The notes below the pieces were generated by a model. That model was given only the letters and a program-made list of their open reading frames with translations, was not told the origin of the DNA and searched no databases. The position numbers and the translations under genes were made by a program. Shown here piece after piece: positions 1-5,704 of a stretch of 6,097 nucleotides of DNA. This stretch comes from Actinomycetota bacterium (GTDB lineage: Bacteria > Actinomycetota > Thermoleophilia > Solirubrobacterales > 70-9): assembly GCA_018268695.1 (NCBI GenBank), contig JAFDWD010000711.1, forward strand, positions 1 through 6,097. The letters are read 5' to 3'. Every line of letters begins with the position of its first letter. Positions within the stretch are counted from its first letter, which is position 1.

Positions 1-967
1 CCCCGACCTCTTGCGCCGCCCCGCATTGCGTCGGGAGGCACAATCGACGAGCGCATTGGAGGGAACCTACGCGCCCTTCGCCGAGGTATTGGCGGCCGAC
101 GCCTCCGAAGGGCGTCACCTGAGCGCCGAGCTTCGCGAGATCCTGAACTTCGAGCGGATGGCCGAGCTGGCCTTCTCCTGGCCCGAAGATCGCCCGATGA
201 CGATCGGCATGCTGAGCGAACTGCAGCGAACCCTCGTCAGCGGCACGGCCGGCGAGCTCCCAGACGCCGGTGGACTCCGGGATCGAATCGTCGTCATCGG
301 CGCTCCCGGCCGAGGCTTTGCCGAAGCGCGCTTCGTCCCGCCAACCGACGGCGACCAACTGCGCGCCGGCGTCGAGGGGCTTCTGAAATGGATCAATTCC
401 CCTCCCAACCTGCCGACGGTGGTACTGGCGGCGCTCACCCACTACCAGTTCGAGACCCTCCATCCTTATTCCGACGGCAATGGCCGGCTCGGTCGGCTAT
501 TGGTGATCGTCCAGCTTCTACGTGGAGCGGTCATCCGTGAGCCGCTTCTGGTCGTCTCCCCCTGGTTCGAGCGCCGCCGCGACATCTATCAGGACGCCCT
601 CCTCTCCCTGAGCCTCGACGGCAACTGGGACTCGTGGACCGCTCTGTTCGCCGAAGGCGTCGCGGCGTCGGCATCCGAGTCTCAGCAAAAGGTCGAGCGC
701 TTGGTCGAGCTACAGGGGGAGTTCCGCCGACGGGTTCAGGCTGCCCGCAAGCGCGGCCTGGCCGAGCAACTCGCGGCCGATCTGATCGGCCGTCCCTACG
801 TGAACGCGCCGGAGGTCGCCCGACGCTACGACGTGTCGAAGCAGGGTGCCCACAATGCGATCAAGGTTCTGACCCAGCTCGACATCCTCGGCGATGCGGG
901 CTTTCGCGCCTCGAAGAACTCGACCGTCTTCGTCGCGCGCGAGGTTGTCGAGATCGCCGCCTCCTGA
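1..967 (+). CDS. Fic-domain protein (probable AMP-transferase), 5' truncated by window edge
   Basis: This is a Fic/DOC-family protein whose 5' end lies outside the window; the reading frame is open from base 2 to the TGA at 965-967. The catalytic Fic motif HPYSDGNGRLGR is intact at 461-496, with the catalytic His, the acidic residue and the Gly-Asn-Gly-Arg anion-binding loop. It differs from the usual HPF form by a Tyr. Upstream, REAQSTSALEGT (about 32-67) matches the Fic_N signature. It contains the (S/T)xxxE(G/N) inhibitory pattern as TSALEG (47-64), which in class II Fic proteins places a Glu in the ATP site. The C-terminal part (about 797-890) reads as a winged helix-turn-helix (NAPEVARRYDVSKQGAHNAI). 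The known family activity is transfer of AMP from ATP to Ser/Thr/Tyr hydroxyls of target proteins; the target here is unknown. A TTG at 11 is the first possible start in view, but Fic_N proteins usually have several dozen residues before this signature, so I infer that the true start is upstream. Glu codons are mostly GAG. Confidence 0.93.
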   Translation, partial: PDLLRRPALRREAQSTSALEGTYAPFAEVLAADASEGRHLSAELREILNFERMAELAFSWPEDRPMTIGMLSELQRTLVSGTAGELPDAGGLRDRIVVIGAPGRGFAEARFVPPTDGDQLRAGVEGLLKWINSPPNLPTVVLAALTHYQFETLHPYSDGNGRLGRLLVIVQLLRGAVIREPLLVVSPWFERRRDIYQDALLSLSLDGNWDSWTALFAEGVAASASESQQKVERLVELQGEFRRRVQAARKRGLAEQLAADLIGRPYVNAPEVARRYDVSKQGAHNAIKVLTQLDILGDAGFRASKNSTVFVAREVVEIAAS

Positions 968-980
968 TCCACGGGGGAGT

Positions 981-1015
981 GGCCGGCCACCCTCCTCTTC
1001 GGAGGGTGGCCGGTC
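981..1015. terminator. Probable bidirectional terminator hairpin between convergent genes
   Basis: CCGGCCACCCTCC (983-995) and GGAGGGTGGCCGG (1001-1013) are perfect reverse complements, giving a 13-bp GC-rich stem with a 5-base loop (TCTTC). The stem can extend by a G-T and a G-C pair at its base. It starts 15 bases after the stop of the Fic gene on the plus strand and ends 9 bases before the stop of the collagen-like gene on the minus strand, the expected place for a shared terminator. No clear T-tract follows on either strand, so termination would be of the U-poor type known from high-GC actinobacteria. The stem is directly visible; its function is inferred. Confidence 0.75.
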
Positions 1016-1022
1016 TCCTGGC

Positions 1023-1604
1023 TCAGCAGAAGACGGCGATCGAGAAGCCGGCGTCTTCGAATTCCGTTTTGGAGCTGTGCATGAAGACTTCGAGGGTCTG
1101 CGGTGAGCTCGTCCGCACGACCGTGCCGTAGACGCCGGGTTCCTGGCCGACACCCGTCACCATCGCGACGCAGGCGGAGACGTTGGTGTTGAAGGTGACC
1201 GAGTAGGCACCCAGCGTGCCTTTGAAGGCCGCCGCGGTGACCCCGCTCGCCTTCAGCAGTTCGCCGTTTTCGCCGATTTCGGCGAAGAGCTTGGTGGCGG
1301 CTTCGCCGGTCAGTCCCCGTTCGCCCCGCTCGCCCTTTTCACCCTTCGCGCCGGCGGCTCCGGTCGCCCCCTTGGCGCCGGTCGCGCCTTTCGCTCCGGC
1401 CGGGCCCGCCGGGCCGGTCATCGTCTGCTTCGCCGCGCCGCTGAGCTTGGCGGGCGTGACCGCCCCGTTCTTCAGCTGGTTGGTGCCGACGCTGTTCTTG
1501 GCGAGCTGCGTCGCCGCGTAGGCACTGCCGCCGCCGAGCACCAGGACGAGGCACAGGGAAGAGATCACGTTCGCGTAGGAAAGCCTGCTCCAAAGGTGTT
1601 TCAT
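1023..1604 (-). CDS. Collagen-like triple-helix-repeat protein, exported
   Basis: This 193-residue protein has three parts. Residues 1-31 are a short basic start followed by a hydrophobic segment (about 13-30, ending LGGGSAYA), which reads as a signal peptide or single membrane anchor; there is no lipobox. Residues 32-63 hold a motif (KNSVGTNQLKNGAVTPAKL) common just before collagen repeats in actinobacterial proteins of this type. Residues 64-102 are 13 consecutive Gly-X-Y triplets, first GPA/GAK/GAT and then charged GEK/GER, which should form a short collagen triple helix. Residues 105-193 form a predicted beta-rich C-terminal domain with Cys145 and the terminal Cys193 (motif YSVTFNTNVSACV ... 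FSIAVFC). This domain type recurs at the end of such proteins and may aid trimerisation. The start is the ATG at 1602-1604; the ribosome site before it is weak. The gene lies downstream of the large beta-helix gene on the same strand. Ten of 11 Glu codons are GAA. The role is inferred to be structural or adhesive at the cell surface. Confidence 0.88.
   Translation of the reverse strand: MKHLWSRLSYANVISSLCLVLVLGGGSAYAATQLAKNSVGTNQLKNGAVTPAKLSGAAKQTMTGPAGPAGAKGATGAKGATGAAGAKGEKGERGERGLTGEAATKLFAEIGENGELLKASGVTAAAFKGTLGAYSVTFNTNVSACVAMVTGVGQEPGVYGTVVRTSSPQTLEVFMHSSKTEFEDAGFSIAVFC
1299..1415 (-). repeat. Collagen Gly-X-Y triplet repeat (13 units)
   Basis: This part of the collagen-like gene encodes 13 uninterrupted Gly-X-Y triplets. 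The first nine-base units are near-identical (GCC/GGC-rich Gly-Ala-Lys and Gly-Ala-Thr), so the DNA itself is a degenerate 9-base and 18-base tandem repeat that could change copy number by slippage. The later triplets (GEK, GER, GER) are charged, a pattern known to stabilise bacterial collagen helices that lack hydroxyproline. Confidence 0.85.
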
Positions 1605-1696
1605 GGGTCCGTTTCTGTTGGTGGAATGACCGACGTGGTCCAGACGCGGACCGCGTCCCCGTTGTTCGACCGACGGTCCCGAATCTTGAGCTGTCT
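1605..1696 (-). promoter_or_regulatory. Intergenic gap before the collagen-like gene; small inverted repeat
   Basis: These 92 bases separate the stop of the beta-helix gene from the start of the collagen-like gene on the minus strand. A perfect 6-bp inverted repeat with a 3-base spacer (GACGCG-GAC-CGCGTC, 1643-1657) lies about 40 bases before the collagen-like ATG. It could be a weak terminator, a processing site or an operator. I see no convincing -35/-10 pair and no strong Shine-Dalgarno sequence, so whether the two genes share a transcript cannot be settled from the sequence. Confidence 0.3.
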
Positions 1697-4600
1697 CTAA
1701 GCCGGCGGAGCGACCAGCAGGGCGCGGGTGCGAGTCGGCTCACCGCCGTCGATCCGGACCACGACGGTGACCGGGAGACGGCGGCTGCGGTCCAGTTCCC
1801 TGCGGGCGTCGGGAGCGAGTCGGAGCGGGACGTGACGGCCGGAGCCGGCGGCGAGCCTGCCGCTCCAGTGGGCGAGCGGCTTGCCGGCCCGCATCAGGCT
1901 GATGGTGATCGCGCAGGACGAACCGGAGGGCGAGACACAGGAGACGCCGGGGCGCAGCACGCCGGTCGCACCGACCTCGAACGAGCCCTTGGAGCGGATC
2001 AGGCGTGCCAGCGGTTCGGCCTGCGGCGGTTCGGCCTGCGGTTCGGCCTTTGGCGGGACCTGCGGTTCGGGGCGCGGCGGTTCCGGCTCGGACCGTTCGG
2101 GCGCGGTCGCGGCGCCGCGCAGGGCGACGGCGGTCCCCACGTCGCCGGCCCGGATCTGCACTTCGGCGGCGAAGCTGCCCGCGGCGACGGGCGCGAAGAC
2201 CACTTCGAGCGAGCATTCGCCGCCCGGCGCGAGGGGAGCGCGAAGGCAGGTGTCGACATCTCCAAGACCGAATTCGGCAGCGCCGGGACCGGCGACGATC
2301 GGCGCGGAGATCGCGGCGGCGGCCGTCCCTTCGTTTCGCACGATGACCAACTGCGGACCGCTGGGCCCGGCCCCAAGGGCGCGTGGGGCGAATTCGAGCA
2401 GCGTCGGTTTTGCCACGAGCGCCGGTTCGACCCCGATCCCTTCCAGGGCCACCGTGCCCCCGGCTTCGCCGGGAACTCGCAGCGTCGCCTGCTGGAGACC
2501 GATCGCCGCCGGGGAGAAGCCGACCGCGACGCCGCAGCTTTCGCCCGGTTCGAGCGTGAGCGATTCGCAGTCGCCGGCGTCGAGCGTGAATTCGCCGACG
2601 TCGACGCCTTCGAGCACCGGCACGCCGATCGCCAGCGGCGTGTTGCCGCTGTTTTCGACCCTGACGGTTTCGGCGGCACCGGCGGTCCTCGTGCGTTGTT
2701 CGCCGAATTCGATCGCGATCGGGTCGAGGGTCAGCGCCGTTTCGGTGCCGACGCCGACGAGCGCGGCCTGGACCTGCCCGCCGTTGGTCATGACGCTGAG
2801 GGTGCCGAGGGCGGTTCCACGGGCGGCGGGGGCGAAGCCGACTTCGATCACGCAGCTTTCGCCGGGCGCGATCGCCCCGGCGATGCAGTCGGCGGGGTCG
2901 AACGAGAAGGTGCTCGATTCGCCGTCGGTGACCGCTAGGACGTCGAGGTTCTCGTTGCCCTCGTTGGTCAGCTTCAGCGGCAGGCTCGGCTGCGGACCGT
3001 CGCCGACGGTCCGTCCGCCGAAGTCCAGGGAGGAGGATTCGAGGACGGGGATCGCGCTGACGATCGACAGCGGTGCCGATTCGGCGGCGACCGCCTCGAC
3101 GCCGTTGTCGGCCGTGACTTCGCAGACGACTTCCTCGCCGAGGTAGGCGGCTTCGATCGTCAGCGTCTGGCCGGTGCCCAGAGCTTCGCTCCCGGCGCGC
3201 CAGGCATAGGCGAACGCGGGGTCGGTGACCGTGTCGGTGTTCCAGGTGCCGGGCAGGCATTCGAGCTCGTCGCCGACCCTGATTCCCGGGCCGAAGGAGA
3301 TCGTGGGCGGCGCCTCCAGGATCGGCTTCTGCACCTCGACGGCGCCGACGTCGGTGTTGGCGGGGCCGACGGGGACCGGGCGGGCGAGGCCGCGTTGGTC
3401 GGTCGCGCCGGGGTCTTCCCCCTGGTTGATCGCCGGGCTGGCGCGGCTCACGGGCGGCATCGTCTCGGTCGGGCCGCCGAAGTCGCCGAGCGGCGCCAGC
3501 AGGGGGTCGACGCCGACCTGGTCGCCCGCGCTCCCTTCCCATTCGCATCCCGCTTCGCTGCCGAGGATGTTGTGGCCCTTGCTTTCGACTTCCCCGCTGC
3601 AGTCCGCGGCCGCGCCTTCGTTCGTGTTGCCCGCCAGGATCGAGGACTCGATCTGGATCGACGCGGCGCCTTCGTAGTTCTCGATGCCGCCAGGGCCCTG
3701 TTCGGAGGAGTTGCCGTAGACGGTCGAGTTGCGCAGCGTCACTTCCCCCGCCGCCGCCATCGCGCCACCGTTGTTGTCGGCGATGGTCGAGGTCTCGAGC
3801 GTCAGTGCGGAGTCTTCGGAGATGGCGATGCCGGCGCCGCCCTGAGATCCGTCCGCCCCCGCTCCGCCTACGTTTCCGGCGATCGTGCTCTCTTCGATCA
3901 CGGTCACGTTGCCTTCCGGCTGGTGGAGCAAGTCCAGGGGCACATAGGCGTTCAGGGAGATGCCTGCGCCGCTGGCGCGGACGAAGCCCTCGTCGTGGAC
4001 GTTGTTGAGCGCGACGGTGCTGCGCAGCATCTGCAGGTAGTTGCCTTCGGCGAAGAGGCCGCCACCGGTGATCGACTCGTTTTCGACGATCTTGGTGTCG
4101 ATCAGTTCGGTTTCGGCGCTGGTCCTGATCCCACCACCACTGGCGGTGGCCTTGTTGTCGATCACTTCGGAGCCTTCGACGACCAGCGTGCCGTGCCCGT
4201 GGATGTCCATGGCGGCGTTGATCCCGCCGCCTTCGTCTTCGGCTTCGTTGCCGCTGATGACCGAGCCGGTCACGGTGGCGGCGGCGTGGTAGGTCGAGAT
4301 CCCGCCCCCGGCTTCGCCCGCGAAGTTGTCGGCGATGGTCGAGTCGACGACGCTCAGTTCGGTGCCCGGGTTGACGTAGATGCCGCCGCCGCTACGACCG
4401 CTGGCCTCGTTGTGGTCGACTTCCGAATCGCGCATCGTGACGCTGCCTTCGTCGCGGATCTCGATCCCGCCGCCCCAGCGCGCGTCGCTGACTTCGTTGC
4501 CGGTGACGCGGACGTCGCGCAGTTCCAGGTCGGCTTCTTCGACCAACAGCCCGCCGCCGCCGCCGCCCGCGAAGGGGGCGCCGGACACGGTCCCGTCGGC

Positions 4601-4987
4601 GAGGGTCAGGCCCGAGATCGCGACCTTGCCCGGTTCTTCGATGCTGAGGACCCGCGATTCGCCTTCCGCATCGACCTCGAGCGCTTCTCTACCGGGACCG
4701 GCGATCACCACTTCGCTCACTTCTTCGGGCACTTCGAGTTCGAGTTCGATCCCTTCGATTTCGATCGTGCCTTCGACGTCGATCTCGATCCTCACCACGC
4801 CTTCCGCGGCTTCGGCGGCTTCCAGCGCTTCGCGCAGCGAGCATTCGCTCCCCGTTTCGCATTCTTCTTCTTCGCCGATGTTCGCCAGGGTGTTGACGAC
4901 GAAGGTCGCGTCCGCGTGTGCCGCCGGCGCCGCGAAGGCGAGGACGAGCAGCGCGAGCGGCACGGCAAGCCAGGCGCGGACGATCAT
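1697..4987 (-). CDS. Secreted CSLREA / right-handed beta-helix / choice-of-anchor D protein
   Basis: This 1096-residue exported modular protein is probably an adhesin or matrix component. Residues 1-25 are a signal peptide (basic start, Leu/Ala core, AAHA then DA). Residues 28-54 contain FVVNT...CSLREA, the CSLREA signature. Residues 66-130 are Glu-rich alternating strands leading into GPGREALEVD, and residues 150-450 are beta-helix coils with repeated GGGI and STIADN-like motifs. Residues 448-553 are a choice-of-anchor Q type ending (GHNILGS, ASPAINQG, TDQRG, TDVGAVE). Residues 557-644 form an Ig-like domain with Cys577/Cys622. Residues 648-748, 750-854 and 855-960 are three choice-of-anchor D/ASH-like domains, each with a C-(10)-C-(4)-FxP pattern (Cys701/712, 807/818, 914/925). 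Residues 961-994 are a Pro/Glu linker, and 995-1096 a C-terminal beta domain with Cys1017/1025. No LPXTG, PEP-CTERM or C-terminal membrane helix is seen. The ATG at 4985-4987 is chosen because it directly precedes the signal peptide; AAGG lies 4 bases upstream. The open frame continues to 5695 but there it is antisense to the LURP-one gene. Glu is mostly GAA. Confidence 0.9.
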   Translation of the reverse strand: MIVRAWLAVPLALLVLAFAAPAAHADATFVVNTLANIGEEEECETGSECSLREALEAAEAAEGVVRIEIDVEGTIEIEGIELELEVPEEVSEVVIAGPGREALEVDAEGESRVLSIEEPGKVAISGLTLADGTVSGAPFAGGGGGGLLVEEADLELRDVRVTGNEVSDARWGGGIEIRDEGSVTMRDSEVDHNEASGRSGGGIYVNPGTELSVVDSTIADNFAGEAGGGISTYHAAATVTGSVISGNEAEDEGGGINAAMDIHGHGTLVVEGSEVIDNKATASGGGIRTSAETELIDTKIVENESITGGGLFAEGNYLQMLRSTVALNNVHDEGFVRASGAGISLNAYVPLDLLHQPEGNVTVIEESTIAGNVGGAGADGSQGGAGIAISEDSALTLETSTIADNNGGAMAAAGEVTLRNSTVYGNSSEQGPGGIENYEGAASIQIESSILAGNTNEGAAADCSGEVESKGHNILGSEAGCEWEGSAGDQVGVDPLLAPLGDFGGPTETMPPVSRASPAINQGEDPGATDQRGLARPVPVGPANTDVGAVEVQKPILEAPPTISFGPGIRVGDELECLPGTWNTDTVTDPAFAYAWRAGSEALGTGQTLTIEAAYLGEEVVCEVTADNGVEAVAAESAPLSIVSAIPVLESSSLDFGGRTVGDGPQPSLPLKLTNEGNENLDVLAVTDGESSTFSFDPADCIAGAIAPGESCVIEVGFAPAARGTALGTLSVMTNGGQVQAALVGVGTETALTLDPIAIEFGEQRTRTAGAAETVRVENSGNTPLAIGVPVLEGVDVGEFTLDAGDCESLTLEPGESCGVAVGFSPAAIGLQQATLRVPGEAGGTVALEGIGVEPALVAKPTLLEFAPRALGAGPSGPQLVIVRNEGTAAAAISAPIVAGPGAAEFGLGDVDTCLRAPLAPGGECSLEVVFAPVAAGSFAAEVQIRAGDVGTAVALRGAATAPERSEPEPPRPEPQVPPKAEPQAEPPQAEPLARLIRSKGSFEVGATGVLRPGVSCVSPSGSSCAITISLMRAGKPLAHWSGRLAAGSGRHVPLRLAPDARRELDRSRRLPVTVVVRIDGGEPTRTRALLVAPPA
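2011..2070 (-). repeat. 12-base repeat encoding the PQAEP linker
   Basis: GCGGTTCGGCCT occurs three times (2011-2022, 2026-2037, 2038-2049 on the plus strand), with a partial copy (GCGGTTCGG) at 2062-2070. Read on the minus strand it encodes the repeated (P)QAEP units of the Pro/Glu linker between the third choice-of-anchor D domain and the C-terminal domain. Such linkers are typically extended spacers in surface proteins. The near-perfect DNA repeat is a plausible site of length variation between strains. Confidence 0.7.
2108..3046 (-). repeat. Three tandem choice-of-anchor D / ASH-like domain repeats
   Basis: At protein level three units of about 100 residues follow each other (residues 648-748, 750-854, 855-960). 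Each begins with a 'L-x-F-G/A' strand and contains 'N-E/S-G-x-x' and a conserved core DC-x(6-8)-L/I-x-PG-x-x-C-x-x-x-V-x-F-x-P, and ends in 'L-x-G-x-G/A'. The units are diverged at DNA level, so the duplication is old. In this family the domain is an Ig-like beta-sandwich, and the paired cysteines could form a disulfide outside the cell. Confidence 0.75.
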
Positions 4988-5086
4988 TGGACCTTGATCG
5001 GCAGGTGACGGGAGGCACCTTGAGCCGCCCGGGAACCGTCGCGTCCCTTCTCTCCTCGGCCGCCGACACGAAGCCGTCAGTGGTGC

Positions 5087-5139
5087 GGCCACCCCTAGGC
5101 AAGGAGTGGGCCATGCGTCATGTTTGGCCCGAGGAGTGA
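5087..5139 (+). other. Candidate 8-codon leader ORF with hairpin over its ribosome site
   Basis: AAGGAG (5101-5106) lies 6 bases before an ATG at 5113, which opens an 8-codon frame (MRHVWPEE) ending in TGA at 5137-5139, 16 bases before the LURP-one start. GGCCACCCCT (5087-5096) can pair with AGGAGTGGGCC (5102-5112) with one C-A mismatch and one bulged G around a 5-base loop, so most of AAGGAG would be in the stem. A good ribosome site feeding a tiny ORF just before a gene could mean leader-peptide or coupled translation control, but the peptide has no run of one amino acid that would indicate attenuation. It could be chance. Confidence 0.25.
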
Positions 5140-5143
5140 AAGA

Positions 5144-5149
5144 AAGGGA
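5144..5149 (+). promoter_or_regulatory. Ribosome binding site of the LURP-one gene
   Basis: AAGGGA lies 6 bases before the ATG at 5156. It decides the start: the in-frame ATG at 5120 has its nearest ribosome-like site (AAGGAG, 5101-5106) 13 bases away, too far, and would add 12 residues that do not resemble the family. Confidence 0.65.
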
Positions 5150-5155
5150 TCTTTG

Positions 5156-5674
5156 ATGGGCTTTTTGCGCAATCGCGGCGACGACCTTGGCGGCCGCACC
5201 TACCAGCTGCGGGAGAAGTTGTTCTCGATCGGCGACGACTTCTGGATCGAGACCGAGGACGGCGAGCGGGCATTCAAGGTCGACGGCAAGGCGATGCGCC
5301 TGCGCGACACCCTCGTCCTCGAGGACCCATCCGGCCATGAGCTCTTCAAGATCCAGGAGAAGAAGCTCCGGGTCCGCGACACGATGGAGATCGAGCGGGA
5401 CGGGGACACCGCGGCGACCGTGCACAAGGCGCTCGTCAGCCCGCTTCGCGACCGTTTCAAGATCGAGGTCGAGGGCGGCGAGGAGATCGACGTGCAGGGC
5501 AACATCGTCGACCACGAGTACGAGTTCGAGCGCGACGGCGACAAGGTCGCGCAGGTCTCCAAGCGTTGGGTCCGGGTGCGCGACACCTACGGGATCCAGA
5601 TCGCGCCGGGCCAAGACGACGCGCTGATCCTCGCCGCCACCGTCTGCATCGAGCAGATGGCCGACCGAGGCTGA
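5156..5674 (+). CDS. LURP-one-related (LOR) family protein
   Basis: This 172-residue protein is recognisable as LURP-one-related (Tubby C-terminal-like beta-barrel fold). It has the characteristic strand series YQLREKLFSIGDDFWI, AFKVDGKAMRLRDTLVL, HELFKIQEKKLRVRDTMEI, FKIEV, IDVQGNIVDHEYEF, VAQVSKRWVRVRDTYGI and LILAATVCIEQM. The repeated 'lR-D-T' motif and the GN-x-x-DHEY segment are typical of bacterial members. The family's molecular role in bacteria is not established; the related Tubby and scramblase folds bind membrane lipids, so a membrane-linked role is only a guess. There is no signal peptide, so it should be cytoplasmic. Residues 1-13 (MGFLRNRGDDLGG) are a short extension before the conserved YQLREKLF. 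All 17 Glu codons are GAG, unlike the divergent surface-protein genes. A membrane protein gene follows after 30 bases, suggesting an operon. Confidence 0.88.
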   Translation: MGFLRNRGDDLGGRTYQLREKLFSIGDDFWIETEDGERAFKVDGKAMRLRDTLVLEDPSGHELFKIQEKKLRVRDTMEIERDGDTAATVHKALVSPLRDRFKIEVEGGEEIDVQGNIVDHEYEFERDGDKVAQVSKRWVRVRDTYGIQIAPGQDDALILAATVCIEQMADRG

Positions 5675-5704
5675 CGAAGAGCCGGTCACCGCCACGGCGC
5701 CCCG

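Larger units (their letters stand above)
4988..5155. promoter_or_regulatory. Divergent intergenic region between the beta-helix and LURP-one genes
   Basis: This 168-base region must hold the 5' signals for both divergent genes. On the minus strand, AAGG (plus coordinates 4992-4995) sits 4 bases before the beta-helix ATG as a short-spaced ribosome site. On the plus strand there is an imperfect hairpin at 5087-5112, a possible 8-codon ORF at 5113-5139 and the LURP-one ribosome site at 5144-5149. I could not find a convincing -35/-10 pair on either strand, so promoter positions are not assigned. Confidence 0.4.

Noticed and set aside
634..1153. Plus and minus frames overlapping the end of the Fic gene (634-1131, 710-1153, 894-1106)
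   Set aside because: They overlap the winged-helix part of the Fic protein and the terminator hairpin, and the translations are Arg/Pro-rich without domains.
1299..1415. Repetitive DNA suggesting a CRISPR or non-coding repeat array
   Set aside because: The periodicity is 9 bases and is fully explained by Gly-X-Y codons; there are no spacers.
1832..3146. Long plus-strand frames opposite the anchor D domains (1832-2938 and 1881-3146)
   Set aside because: They are antisense shadows with biased composition and no family resemblance.
1740..3548. 602-codon minus-strand frame overlapping the beta-helix gene
   Set aside because: It is a shifted-frame shadow with an Arg-rich, domain-free translation; the other frame has clear domains along the whole stretch.
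3395..5008. 537-codon open frame on the plus strand opposite the beta-helix gene
   Set aside because: Its translation is low-complexity (Phe, Asp, Ala, Gly, Val, Arg) and mirrors the GAA- and GCC-rich codons of the real gene. It has no recognisable domain and no matching start signals.
5120..5155. Upstream ATG (5120) as the LURP-one start
   Set aside because: Its nearest ribosome-like site is 13 bases away, and the added residues (MFGPRSERKGSL) do not resemble the family; the ATG at 5156 has AAGGGA at good spacing.
4988..5695. N-terminal extension of the large minus-strand frame to 5695
   Set aside because: This part is antisense to the well-recognised LURP-one gene, and a clear signal peptide begins at the ATG at 4985-4987. 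The extension is an open frame caused by GC-rich codon structure.
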